Positions 42,546 through 50,160 of a stretch of DNA of 50,160 bases are shown piece by piece (positions within the stretch are counted from its first letter, which is position 1; each line of letters starts with the position of its first letter). The stretch is from assembly GCA_021204625.1 (NCBI GenBank), contig JAJPZA010000233.1, positions 1 through 50,160 of the forward strand, read 5' to 3'. Both the position numbers and the translations under genes were made by a program. The stretch comes from Clostridia bacterium (GTDB lineage Bacteria > Bacillota > Clostridia > Christensenellales > Borkfalkiaceae). Under the pieces are notes generated by a model that was not told where the DNA came from, did no database searches, and saw nothing but the letters and a program-made list of their open reading frames with translations.

Positions 42546-44304
42546 CCTCTTCTCCTCCCTTGGCGACAGCGGTGAGCTCGGAAGTCATCTCCTTGTAGAG
42601 GTCATCCAGCTCGGAGAGGTTCTCTTCCTCAACGTACTTCGCGCGGCCGATCTTGTCCTTCGCAGGGATTGCAAGGATCTCGTTAATTGTGGCGTATGAA
42701 GCGAGCGCTTCCTGCGCCTCGCGGTTGAACTCGTATATGAGCTTCAGCATCTTGAGCTGCTTTGCAAGCGATGTGTATGTGTCCGTCTCATGGAAGGCGT
42801 TCTGGTGCAGATAGTCCTCGCGGATAATCTTCGCAGTCTCCATGGTGAGCCTGTCCTTTGAGGACAGGGCGTCCATTCCGACCAGGCGGACTATTTCGTT
42901 GAGCGACGCCTCTTCCTGCAGGATGCGCATCATGAAGGCCCTGTACTTCATGAAGTCCGTTCCTACCTCGCGGTCGAACCACTCGGTCATCTTGTCCGCA
43001 TACAGCGAATAGCTTACCAGCCAGTCGATTGCCGGGAAATGGCGCTCATAGGCAAGAGACGCCGAAAGGCCCCAGAATACCTTGACTATGCGGAGCGTGC
43101 CCTGGGATACGGGCTCGGACATGTCGCCGCCCGGAGGGGAAACGGCGCCAATCGCCGTGACGGACCCGATTCTCTCGTCTTTGCCGAGGATGCGCACAAT
43201 GCCTGCGCGCTCGTAGAACTCTGCGAGACGGGATGCAAGGTATGCGGGATATCCTTCGTCGCCGGGCATCTCTTCGAGGCGTCCGGACATCTCACGGAGG
43301 GCCTCGGCCCAGCGGGATGTGGAGTCTGCCATTATGGCTACGTTGTAGCCCATGTCACGGAAGTATTCGGCAATGGTTATACCTGTGTATATGGATGCCT
43401 CACGCGCTGCCACCGGCATGTCCGACGTGTTGGCGATGAGCACTGTTCTCTTCATAATGGGCTCGCCGGTCTTAGGATCGTTGAGGGCAGGGAACTCGTT
43501 GAGAACGTCCGTCATCTCGTTTCCGCGCTCTCCGCAGCCTACATAGACGACTATGTCCGCATCCGCCCACTTTGCGAGCTGGTGCTGCACGACGGTCTTG
43601 CCGGAGCCGAAGGGTCCGGGCACGGCCGCGCATCCGCCTTTGGCGATGGGGAACAGGGTGTCTATTACTCTCTGTCCGGTGATAAGCGGAGTCGTGGGAT
43701 TGAGCTTCTCCTTGTACGGGCGGCCCTTTCTTACCGGCCACTTTCTGAGCATGCAGACATCCTTCTTGCCTCTTCCGGTGTCCAGGACGCAGACGGTGTC
43801 AGTGACAGTGTAGTCCCCCTCTTTTATGGAGACAACCTTGCCCTTCATTCCGTTGGGAACCATTATCCTGTGCTCTATTATCGCAGTCTCCTGGACGGTG
43901 CCTATGACGTCTCCCTCTTCAACCTCGTCCCCGGCTTTAACGGTGGGCACGAAGTGCCACTTTGCGTCCCTGTCCAGGGAGTTTACGGACACGCCTCTCG
44001 AGATTCTGTCCCCGTACTTGAAATACAGGGTGGTAAGAGGCCTCTGGATGCCGTCGAAGATTCCGGTCAGGAGGCCGGGGCCGAGCTCCGCGGAAAGGGG
44101 CTCGCCTGTGGATATGACATCCTCGCCGGGGCCAAGGCCAGCCGTCTCCTCATACACCTGTATTGACGCCATCTCCCCTCTGAGCTCTATTATCTCTCCG
44201 ATAAGGCCCATCTTGGAGACCTTGACGACGTCGTACATCTTGGAGTCTCCCATTCCCTCGGCTACAATCAGAGGTCCTGAAACTTTTACTACTTTTCCTG
44301 CCAT
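42538..44304 (-). CDS. ntpA: V-type ATPase subunit A (catalytic)
   Basis: 588 residues from the ATG at 44304 (GGTGA 4 bases upstream). Hydrolyses or makes ATP in the head. P-loop GPFGSGKT (230-237, Lys236), [12 protein letters not shown] with the catalytic Glu, and [32 protein letters not shown]. The non-homologous bulge region specific to V-type A subunits is present at about 110-200. C-terminal helices hold [20 protein letters not shown]. Overlaps subunit B by 8 bases. Confidence 0.97.
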   Translation of the reverse strand: MAGKVVKVSGPLIVAEGMGDSKMYDVVKVSKMGLIGEIIELRGEMASIQVYEETAGLGPGEDVISTGEPLSAELGPGLLTGIFDGIQRPLTTLYFKYGDRISRGVSVNSLDRDAKWHFVPTVKAGDEVEEGDVIGTVQETAIIEHRIMVPNGMKGKVVSIKEGDYTVTDTVCVLDTGRGKKDVCMLRKWPVRKGRPYKEKLNPTTPLITGQRVIDTLFPIAKGGCAAVPGPFGSGKTVVQHQLAKWADADIVVYVGCGERGNEMTDVLNEFPALNDPKTGEPIMKRTVLIANTSDMPVAAREASIYTGITIAEYFRDMGYNVAIMADSTSRWAEALREMSGRLEEMPGDEGYPAYLASRLAEFYERAGIVRILGKDERIGSVTAIGAVSPPGGDMSEPVSQGTLRIVKVFWGLSASLAYERHFPAIDWLVSYSLYADKMTEWFDREVGTDFMKYRAFMMRILQEEASLNEIVRLVGMDALSSKDRLTMETAKIIREDYLHQNAFHETDTYTSLAKQLKMLKLIYEFNREAQEALASYATINEILAIPAKDKIGRAKYVEEENLSELDDLYKEMTSELTAVAKGGEEDV

Positions 44305-44502
44305 AAATTCACCGTTTACCTTATGCCTCAGCGTGCGCACTGCGCTGCAGGCTCTTCCGCCTGCAATGCAATGCGCCGCCTGTCATGTTCATATGGTCAA
44401 AAGCTTTAGCATTGACGCCCGCAGCCAACGGCACCGGTCAGTGCCGCAATATGGGCGATTGACGAAGCCGAAAGGACTTCGTGCATTTCGTGCATGCCTG
44501 TT
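44305..44502 (-). other. Gap between V-ATPase subunits F and A with three hairpins
   Basis: About 200 bases without a gene. Contains GCAGGC-TCTTCC-GCCTGC (44345-44362), a GGCAC-n6-GTGCC stem and an ACGAAG-n9-CTTCGT stem. None has a U-tract. The large gap within an otherwise tight operon is notable. Confidence 0.45.
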
Positions 44503-44820
44503 TTATTTGTTGAACAGTATGTCAACGCCGAGGGCCTCTTCCTCTTCCTTCCTCAGGAGCTCATACCCGTAGTTGGTGGATTCGCCCGCGTTGGGGATCA
44601 TGAGCACGACTGGATAGGGCTCCTCGTCGAATCTCTTCATGTACTCCTCGTTGGGCCTGTAGAATTCCTCGGTCACGTAGATTATCTTGTAGTCGCGGGC
44701 GGCCTTGCGAATGAGCTCACGGGCGTTCTTCGCGTCAGACGCCGCGAACGTCGCAATCCCTGCGGCCTTGAAGACCATTATGCTGTCGCCGTCTCCTATG
44801 ATTGCCATCCTGCCTGTCAT
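44503..44820 (-). CDS. ntpG: V-type ATPase subunit F (central stalk)
   Basis: 105 residues. Small Rossmann-like subunit that binds D on the rotor (NtpG in Enterococcus naming). MAIIGDGDSIMVFKAAGI at the start and VVLMIPNAGES near the C-terminus are typical. Its start overlaps the subunit C stop by 4 bases (ATGA). Confidence 0.93.
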   Translation of the reverse strand: MTGRMAIIGDGDSIMVFKAAGIATFAASDAKNARELIRKAARDYKIIYVTEEFYRPNEEYMKRFDEEPYPVVLMIPNAGESTNYGYELLRKEEEEALGVDILFNK

Positions 44821-45788
44821 GTCTGCACCCCTCTAAGTCTGTCTTTGATGTTCCTCTCCGGCATGCCGGCAATGAGGCTTGCCATGACAATCCTCACGTT
44901 CTCATTCTCCGCGCGGCGGCGGAAAATGTAGTACAGGAAAGGCTCGCTCGCCTTGAGGTCGAAGCGGTTTTTCGCCATAGCGTCTATCTCATAGGACTCC
45001 AGCACCTTCTCCGCGTCGGACAGCGGCCTCTTCTCGGACTTGTCGTCATAGCACATCCTCGCAAAGGACTCCAGGCCTGTGCCGCTCATAGCCTTCATTC
45101 CCTCGTCCTCGCTCTCAAAGAGCTTGGCAAGCTTGCGTTCCGTGAGCTTCCCTCCGTCAAGAAGGTACTTCTTCGCGAAATCCATTGAGGATGAGCGCAT
45201 GCATGTGAGGATGTTCTGCATGTCCGCTTTCTCTGCCACGAACTTCTTCAGAACCGCCGGGCGCCTGCATTTCGCCGCAAGATGGCGGTACAGGGCCTTG
45301 TCGAAGATTGTGCCTATCTCTGCCCCTTCCCTGTTTCCGTCCGCAAGATACTCCTTTGCCTCGGCAAAGGCCTTCTTCATCTCTTCAGGGAGCTCATCCA
45401 TATCCTCGCTCGCATAGGCTTTCCTGATCTCCTCCGCCGGAACGTTTCCGTCCGGGGCGAGCATCCTGTCCACGGGTATTTCCATGACATCCGCCTTGAC
45501 TATTGCCTTGGCGTTGTGGAAATCACGGGGAGCGAGAAGATATTCCGCATCCGCTGCGGAAGGCGCGAAATCCCTTATGAACTTGTCTATGTCCTTCTCA
45601 TCCGCCTCAAGCAGGGCCTCATACTCGTGGTACGAGTCCGCCCCGGCTCCAGCGCCGAAGCCGCTCTCCAAAAGCAGACGGAAGGCATCCTCCGCGCCCA
45701 TCTCGCACATGCGGGAAAGCTTGTCCCGGAGGAAGTACTTCTCTTTTACGGCTATGATGCCGTTTGTGAACATGGGATCCATTGCCAT
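44817..45788 (-). CDS. ntpC: V-type ATPase subunit C (d-type, rotor socket)
   Basis: 323 residues from the ATG at 45788; an ATG six bases later is an alternative, and the ribosome binding site (GAGAG) is weak. All-helical socket joining the stalk to the membrane ring. FTNGIIAVKEKYFLRDKLSRM, ALLEADEKDIDKFIRDFAP, and YYIFRRRAENENVRIVMASLIAGMPERNIKDRLRG at the end, the family signature. Overlaps subunit F by 4 bases. Confidence 0.93.
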   Translation of the reverse strand: MAMDPMFTNGIIAVKEKYFLRDKLSRMCEMGAEDAFRLLLESGFGAGAGADSYHEYEALLEADEKDIDKFIRDFAPSAADAEYLLAPRDFHNAKAIVKADVMEIPVDRMLAPDGNVPAEEIRKAYASEDMDELPEEMKKAFAEAKEYLADGNREGAEIGTIFDKALYRHLAAKCRRPAVLKKFVAEKADMQNILTCMRSSSMDFAKKYLLDGGKLTERKLAKLFESEDEGMKAMSGTGLESFARMCYDDKSEKRPLSDAEKVLESYEIDAMAKNRFDLKASEPFLYYIFRRRAENENVRIVMASLIAGMPERNIKDRLRGVQT

Positions 45789-45997
45789 AAGTCTAGCTCT
45801 CTGAAAAATTACTGTAAACCGGCGCCATCCCGGCGCCAAATCATGTGCCTGAAGCCTCGCGCAAATCCTGCCCCGTTTGGGCTCCTGCCCCGTTTGGGCC
45901 AATCATCCCGGCAGCCGGTGGCATTGCGCGCTGCGCGTTTTTGGGCGTGCCTTGAATCCTGTGCCTTAAATCTTCTGTCGTGCCTGTATGAGCGGAA
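45789..45997 (-). repeat. Gap between subunits E and C with a 17-base tandem repeat
   Basis: TCCTGCCCCGTTTGGGC occurs twice in tandem at 45866-45882 and 45883-45899; each copy can fold as GCCC-CGTTT-GGGC. A GGCGCC-ATCCC-GGCGCC hairpin lies at about 45821-45837 just before the subunit C start. No gene. Confidence 0.7.
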
Positions 45998-46570
45998 TCA
46001 GTGATGGAAAAGCCTGGAGGCAATCTCTGCCTCGTGCTGCTCCCTGTCTGCGGCAAGAAGGGCCTCGTAGGAAAGGTCCTTGTCCGAGCTCTTTCCGGAG
46101 AGGATGAACCCGCCCTTGAATGACGCCCTGCTGAATGACACCTTGAGCCCCTTTTCCGCTACGACGGAAAGGGCGGACACTTCCTTGACGTACTTGAAGC
46201 CGTCCGCAAAGACTATCTCGTCCCCCTCCTCCGCATACTTCTCCAAAAGCAGCTGGGAGAGCCTGAGGGTGTCTTCTTTGGAAGCCGTCACAAGCCTGGC
46301 CAGGGCCCTGTCATAGACTTCATCTATAACCGCCCTTTTCTCGGCCAGCAGGATCTTCTGGGCGTCAAGACGCGCGGACGCCTCATAGCCGTCCTTAAGG
46401 CTTTTAATCTTCGCCTCCGTCGCGGCTTTCTCGTCCGCCATGTCCTTCTCCGCCCTGGCCTGCGCCCTGGAGAGGATGTCGTCATACTGGGCTTTTGCGG
46501 CAGACATGGTCTCTTCCGCCTCAGCCGAGGCATCCGAAATTATTCTGTCCACAATATCCTGCATACTCAT
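45998..46570 (-). CDS. ntpE: V-type ATPase subunit E (peripheral stalk)
   Basis: 190 residues. N-terminal half is a long helix rich in Ala, Glu and Lys (ASAEAEETMSAAKAQYDDILSR), pairing with subunit G/H; the C-terminal half is the globular cap (SYEALLAADREQHEAEIASRLF). Together with G/H it forms the stator. MSMQDIVDRIISDASAEAE is a usual start. 24 bases after subunit K. Confidence 0.92.
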   Translation of the reverse strand: MSMQDIVDRIISDASAEAEETMSAAKAQYDDILSRAQARAEKDMADEKAATEAKIKSLKDGYEASARLDAQKILLAEKRAVIDEVYDRALARLVTASKEDTLRLSQLLLEKYAEEGDEIVFADGFKYVKEVSALSVVAEKGLKVSFSRASFKGGFILSGKSSDKDLSYEALLAADREQHEAEIASRLFHH

Positions 46571-46594
46571 AAGCCAACACCTTTAAAGACGGAA

Positions 46595-47050
46595 CTATGC
46601 AAGAAGCATGATGGAAATGATGAGTCCGAGGATTGCATAGAACTCTATCATCGCAGGGTAGATTATCAGCCTGCCGCTGAGAGACTCCTGCCTTCCAACG
46701 GCATAAATGCAGTTGGCAGACGTTCTGCCCTGGAAATAGCCTGTAACAAGTCCTGTAACAGCCATAGGAAGCACTGCGCAGAGCACTGCAAGCCCTTCTG
46801 CGACTGTCATGGTGTCAACGCATGCGCTTGAGGCTATGATGCCGATAATGAATCCGTAGATGCCCTGCGTTGCGGGCAGAAGGACGAGCACCATGACCTT
46901 GCCGAACTTCTTCGGATCTTCGCCGAGAATTCCGGATGCGGCGCTGCCGGTCTTGTAAAGGCCCAAGGCTGAACCGATGCCGCATAAGATGACACAGATG
47001 GCAACTCCCAGAAGACCTATGGAATATCCTCCTATAGTAGTTGTTTCCAT
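46595..47050 (-). CDS. ntpK: V-type ATPase proteolipid subunit K (ion-binding ring)
   Basis: 151 residues from the ATG at 47050 (GGAGG 7 bases upstream); the longer frame adds a non-homologous basic stretch. Four helices as two hairpins, the 16-kDa form. Comparison with E. hirae NtpK (Leu61, Thr64, Gln65, Gln110, Glu139) shows Leu58, Thr61 and Gln62 in LLPATQGIYGF, Gln107 in YFQGR and Glu135 in YPAMIEFYAIL. All the side chains that coordinate Na+ in that enzyme are thus present, which points to Na+ rather than H+ coupling (inference from homology). Confidence 0.95.
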   Translation of the reverse strand: METTTIGGYSIGLLGVAICVILCGIGSALGLYKTGSAASGILGEDPKKFGKVMVLVLLPATQGIYGFIIGIIASSACVDTMTVAEGLAVLCAVLPMAVTGLVTGYFQGRTSANCIYAVGRQESLSGRLIIYPAMIEFYAILGLIISIMLLA

Positions 47051-47256
47051 ATTAAAACCTCCGTAATATTCACGCAGTCTCCTGCGGTGAAACTCAAGCT
47101 GAAGCTGTTTATTTTCCCGCACCTGAACGGTGGCGGATTGATGCTGTTTGGATGGCCGCGCCGGAAGCGGAACGCATATATAGCGCATGTGGCGGTTTGC
47201 CGCTTCCTCCGCGGGGCTGAATTCGCGGTTCATGCACAGGGGCGCAGAACAGAAAA

Positions 47257-49242
47257 TCAGTCTTTCTGAGGCGCCACGTACACGTACTTGTGCTTGGAGC
47301 CGATGGGCGTGAACAGCTCTCCCTCGCCTTCATAGAACTTCCCGTAGAACTCAACGTACTGCAGGCGGGCGTCATGGATATACGCTCCGAGCAGGCTTAT
47401 CGCAAGGTTGAAGGCATGTCCCACAAGTATCAGGAGTATGCCGAGGACGATCCATCCCCCGCCGAAATCAGCGCCGGATATGAACTGTATGCCGTATGTT
47501 GAAACGAGGTTTGCAATGACCGCGCCGGAAAGCATGAGGCCGTACAGACGGGCATAGCTCAAAACGTCCGAAGCGTAGTTTATTACGCCGTACAGGGCTC
47601 CGAAGCCCTTTGTGAACTTGCCGACAATCTTCTCATGCCTGCCTGCCGTGCAGATTGCCACGACGAGAGCGACGCCCGCTATTATGCCGCCGGCATAGGC
47701 AAGATTGATGCAGTTGACTTCGTCCAGGACGCCGACTATGGCGATAATGACGCCTACCGTGAAGATTGCCCAGACAATGCCTTCAAAGAATCCGTCCCCC
47801 GTCTCTTTGCGCCTCCAGCACTGGATGGCCTTGCAGATGTAGCCGGCCATGAGATGCACGCATCCGATTATGAGGGCGATTACAAGCACAGCGGGTATCT
47901 GTATGCCTACGAACCCCCACATGTCCGACTGCGCATCCGGAAGCACCGTGGTTCCGAGAATGGACACGCCGAAGAACGAGTTGAACAGGAATCCCCATAT
48001 GATGCCGAACACGCCGCCCACAGCAAAGATGGCCGCCATGTTCTTGAGCCCGGAGGGGCGCTTTCCGCAGTACAGCACGATTGCGAGCCCGCCGATGAAC
48101 ATGAGGGCGCCGTATCCTATGTCTCCCATTATGAACCCCAGGAAAATGCTGTAGAACACGGCCATTACCGTGCTGGGGTCGAACTCCTTCGCGTTCGGAG
48201 GGGAGTACATGTTGGTTATGGTCTCGAAATTGGACACAACCGGGTTGTTGTCCATGAGCGTGGGAGGCATCTCGCCCTCCGCGACGTCATCGAATTCAAT
48301 ATATATGGCCCCTGTCACTTCCTGCAGGGCCTTAGTGAGCATTTCCTCGCAGGACGCCGGAACGTACGCCTCCAGTATGAAGGTGCGCTCCGTAACCGCG
48401 AACTTTTCCGAAGTCTCAGCCTTTTCCAGCTGGAAGCCGAGGTAATCGCAGTATACCTTGAGGGGTTTCACTTCAGCGCGGAGCGCGTAGAAGCCGTCCG
48501 CGTTTTCCTTCAGCGAATTCTCAAGGGCCGCAATCTGCGCCTCGGTTGCGGCATAGAACTCAGCTCCGGTCTGGGAGCCGGAGAAAGGGCATGCGGTGAA
48601 GCCCGCGGAAGAAAGCACGGAATCCGCGTCATCCCTGACGCTCTTGTGGGCGTACACGGCGATGAGAATATTGTCCTCATCCTCAGCTATCTGCTTCCAA
48701 TCCGCAAGTGATATGGCGGAAATACCGGCCTCAAAGTCCTCTTTCGCCGTCTTTGCCACAGTGCCCAGCTTCACAGCCGCGCGGGACGTGTCCCTGTATT
48801 CGTCAAAGGGCTCGTCCAAGCCCTTGTATATCTCTGCGCTCTTCAAAGTGCGCTGGTATCTTGCAATCTCGTTGGAAGTGCGGTTTCTGCCGTCCACAAG
48901 GGAGCTTACCTTTTTAATGACCTCTTTTTCATGATCCGCGGTCTTGTACGCGTCCATGAAATCTGAGTATGACACTTCAAAGCCGTCCTTGAGCTCTCCG
49001 TCCTTTACCTTCTTCTCCTTGTCCTGCGAAGACACTTCGCCTGAAAGGGCGGAAAGGGCCGATTCGGAGACAGCAAGAAGCGAGCGAAGATCGCCTGCGT
49101 CTATCTCAAGGCGCGGGAGCTCGTCGCCCAGCGTGCACTCCTTTATTTCGGCTGCCCCGGTCTTCTGCAGACGGTCCAGAATGGCGTCCCTGTCATAGGA
49201 CATGGCAGCTATCTTGAGCTTCCGCATTTTAGCAATTGCCAC
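47257..49242 (-). CDS. ntpI: V-type ATPase subunit I (a-type stator)
   Basis: 661 residues. N-terminal half (about 1-350) is the cytoplasmic arm with coiled coils (MAIAKMRKLKIAAMSYDRD). The C-terminal half has about eight membrane helices starting near 353 (TVMAVFYSIFLGFIMGDIGYG). The functional Arg residues are probably those in VLSYARLYGLMLSG and HDARLQYVEFYGKFYEGEG. It forms the ion half-channels next to the K ring. Overlaps the G/H gene by 14 bases. Confidence 0.95.
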   Translation of the reverse strand: MAIAKMRKLKIAAMSYDRDAILDRLQKTGAAEIKECTLGDELPRLEIDAGDLRSLLAVSESALSALSGEVSSQDKEKKVKDGELKDGFEVSYSDFMDAYKTADHEKEVIKKVSSLVDGRNRTSNEIARYQRTLKSAEIYKGLDEPFDEYRDTSRAAVKLGTVAKTAKEDFEAGISAISLADWKQIAEDEDNILIAVYAHKSVRDDADSVLSSAGFTACPFSGSQTGAEFYAATEAQIAALENSLKENADGFYALRAEVKPLKVYCDYLGFQLEKAETSEKFAVTERTFILEAYVPASCEEMLTKALQEVTGAIYIEFDDVAEGEMPPTLMDNNPVVSNFETITNMYSPPNAKEFDPSTVMAVFYSIFLGFIMGDIGYGALMFIGGLAIVLYCGKRPSGLKNMAAIFAVGGVFGIIWGFLFNSFFGVSILGTTVLPDAQSDMWGFVGIQIPAVLVIALIIGCVHLMAGYICKAIQCWRRKETGDGFFEGIVWAIFTVGVIIAIVGVLDEVNCINLAYAGGIIAGVALVVAICTAGRHEKIVGKFTKGFGALYGVINYASDVLSYARLYGLMLSGAVIANLVSTYGIQFISGADFGGGWIVLGILLILVGHAFNLAISLLGAYIHDARLQYVEFYGKFYEGEGELFTPIGSKHKYVYVAPQKD

Positions 49243-49546
49243 TGCGAATCCTCCCTGCTATCTCGCCTGCTATAAGGTCCAGATCCTTGTCCGTCTTTTT
49301 GACAGCCTCTTTTGCATCCGCCCTGGACTTCGCAAGGGAAATCTTGTATCTCTCCTCCGCATCCTTCCTGGCGGCGTTCATGTTCTCTTCCCTGTATTTT
49401 GCTCTCTCTACGGCTGCGGACGCCTCGGTCTCCAGGGCCTTGGCCCTGGCCTCGTCTCCAAGCGCGGCGGCCTTTGCGGCTGCCTCGTTTTTCATCTCCG
49501 CGGCCTTTCCCTCCGCGTCCGTTATAGATTTGATCATGTCGTCCAT
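49229..49546 (-). CDS. ntpF: V-type ATPase subunit G/H (peripheral stalk)
   Basis: 105 residues, almost wholly a coiled coil rich in Ala, Glu, Lys and Arg (DAEGKAAEMKNEAAAKAAALGDE). Pairs with subunit E. Opens the operon, as NtpF does in Enterococcus. GAGGA lies 5 bases before the ATG. The stop lies inside the subunit I gene. Confidence 0.88.
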   Translation of the reverse strand: MDDMIKSITDAEGKAAEMKNEAAAKAAALGDEARAKALETEASAAVERAKYREENMNAARKDAEERYKISLAKSRADAKEAVKKTDKDLDLIAGEIAGRIRSGNC

Positions 49547-49590
49547 AATGTTCCTCGATAAAGCAATCCGTATATACTTCTACTTGTTCA

Positions 49591-49620
49591 AGTATAGCAC
49601 AAAACAACACCATCATACAA
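49591..49620 (-). promoter_or_regulatory. Promoter of the V-ATPase operon
   Basis: Minus strand TTGTAT (49620-49615), 18-base spacer, TATACT (49596-49591), about 45 bases before the G/H start. Confidence 0.7.
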
Positions 49621-49796
49621 CTTGTTAAGTGTTATTTTCGTTCAAATTTTCATTACGCACAGAAAAAATGTTCACTTTTTTCATCGCAGCCCCGGAGCCT
49701 GCATGAAAAGAGCCCCGGAGGACCCGGAGCCGGATAATTTTGCAACACTCTGTCTATTATCGGTCCCGCAAACCGGCCGCCAAAGCATTTCAATGC

Positions 49797-49981
49797 AAAA
49801 AAATGTAATCCGCCTGTGCCGTGATATAAAAGTCGTGAACCCGCTTCTCGCAGGTGGGTGCCCAGGGGCGAAACATCGGACTTTCCGCATAAATGCAGAC
49901 CTTGCCTAGAGACCTCCACTAAAGCTCCCTTTTATCACATTGTGGATTCCGCATATCTATACCACGGGCACCGCAGAATAC
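49797..49981 (-). ncRNA. ssrS: Probable 6S RNA
   Basis: A unit of about 185 nt on the minus strand: promoter, paired ends and U-tract. The 5' end (TCTGC, GTGCC, GTGGTAT) pairs with the 3' end (ATATCAC, GGCAC, GCGGA) with bulges; two of the pairs are G-U and hold only for minus-strand RNA. A second stem, GTGATAAAAG with CTTTTATATCAC, pairs partly overlapping sequence, so the fold may switch. The run TTTTTTT at 49803-49797 ends the unit. Length, long closing stem and the GCGGGTTCACGAC stretch on the 3' side resemble 6S RNA, which binds the housekeeping RNA polymerase. The assignment rests on shape and partial motif memory, not on an alignment. Confidence 0.6.
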
Positions 49982-49987
49982 ATGTGT

Positions 49988-50016
49988 ATTATAGCAACTG
50001 CGTCCGTTCAATGCAA
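49988..50016 (-). promoter_or_regulatory. Promoter of the 6S-like RNA
   Basis: Minus strand TTGCAT (50016-50011), 17-base spacer, TATAAT (49993-49988). Start of transcription is expected near 49981. Confidence 0.72.
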
Positions 50017-50105
50017 CAGAATTTTACATATATCCGGGATAAGCATTTCTTATATTTCTCTTCGAACCGTTCATGGCCGGCGCTCTGCAGGCAGCGGCAT
50101 GATTC

Positions 50106-50160
50106 CGGGAGCCGTCAACTCTCTTGCTGGATATAGCCCCGCTCTTCGGGAGCCGTCAAC
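50106..50160. repeat. 14-base direct repeat at the window edge
   Basis: CGGGAGCCGTCAAC occurs at 50106-50119 and again at 50147-50160, 41 bases apart, with the window ending inside or right after the second copy. Whether more copies follow cannot be seen. Confidence 0.6.

Larger units (their letters stand above)
49547..50160. other. 614-base end region: V-ATPase promoter and 6S-like RNA
   Basis: No credible protein gene; the frames here run through RNA-like and promoter sequence. Holds the V-ATPase promoter (49591-49620), the 6S-like RNA (49797-49981) with its own promoter (49988-50016), and a direct repeat at the right edge (50106-50119 and 50147-50160). Confidence 0.6.

Noticed and set aside
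43039-44166. 375-codon plus-strand frame opposite V-ATPase subunit A
   Set aside because: Lies wholly antisense to a gene with clear catalytic motifs; its translation has no recognisable domain. A shadow of biased codon use.
47635-48711. 358-codon plus-strand frame opposite V-ATPase subunit I
   Set aside because: Antisense shadow; the minus-strand product has the expected helices and motifs.
49797-49981. T-box, cobalamin riboswitch or RNase P RNA
   Set aside because: A GGAAAGTCCG stretch recalls RNase P and GGTGGGTGCC recalls T-box, but the other required motifs are missing and no downstream gene fits; the promoter-stem-U-tract unit fits 6S better.
49622-50136. Short frames on both strands in the right-edge gap
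   Set aside because: They cross promoter boxes and the 6S-like RNA, and have no domain or ribosome binding site.
1-50160. CRISPR arrays, insertion sequences, prophage or tRNA genes
   Set aside because: No regularly spaced repeats beyond the two-copy edge repeat, no transposase, integrase or phage protein, and no tRNA-like cloverleaf was seen.

Overview
The window reads as chromosome from a Gram-positive-type anaerobe, most likely a gut Clostridia-like member of the Bacillota. This placement is inferred from a full Ntp-style V-type ATPase operon, the plsX-rnc-smc-ftsY block, Listeria-Bacteroides (InlB/Flg_new) repeat lipoproteins, permuted family 3 glycosidases, AGGAGG ribosome binding sites and mid-range GC. 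A species cannot be named from what is here.

Left part (1-21033, all on the minus strand): two head-to-tail copies of one four-gene cassette. In order of transcription each copy has (1) a giant secreted GH3 enzyme with two Ig-like (He_PIG) domains and a C-terminal membrane anchor, (2) a lipoprotein with InlB-type repeats and a CBM6/35-like C-terminal sandwich, (3) a 142-residue four-helix membrane protein of unknown function, and (4) a GH3 enzyme with a membrane segment at each end. Copy B is complete (21033 to 11889). Copy A runs from 8561 off the left edge. Between them lie a LytTR response regulator with no kinase beside it and the decayed 3' end of a third membrane-GH3 gene. All GH3 enzymes here carry the C-terminal GH3 domain before the TIM barrel. 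Together the genes look like a duplicated, surface-anchored beta-glycoside system: the lipoprotein would hold glycan, the two GH3 enzymes would cut oligosaccharides, and the small membrane protein may organise the complex. The four-helix protein and the whole arrangement are the part least explained by known biology.

Middle part (21500-33548, minus strand): inorganic pyrophosphatase, a cytidylate-kinase-like protein, a small unknown, ftsY, smc, rnc (with an unusual Asp-to-Ser change in the catalytic site), plsX, an HTH-nucleotidyltransferase fusion, a PHP phosphoesterase and recF. dnaA then starts on the plus strand, divergent from recF, followed by mnmG and a shortened AAA-ATPase-like gene; dnaN is absent.

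Right part (38510-50160, minus strand): a LURP-one-like protein, a 67-residue unknown, a DUF308-like membrane protein and a nine-gene V-ATPase operon in the order G/H-I-K-E-C-F-A-B-D. Its proteolipid keeps the residues of the Na+ site known from Enterococcus hirae. Upstream is a promoter-stem-U-tract unit of about 185 nt that looks like 6S RNA. Many intergenic gaps hold GC-rich hairpins; several are clear intrinsic terminators, others lack a U-tract.
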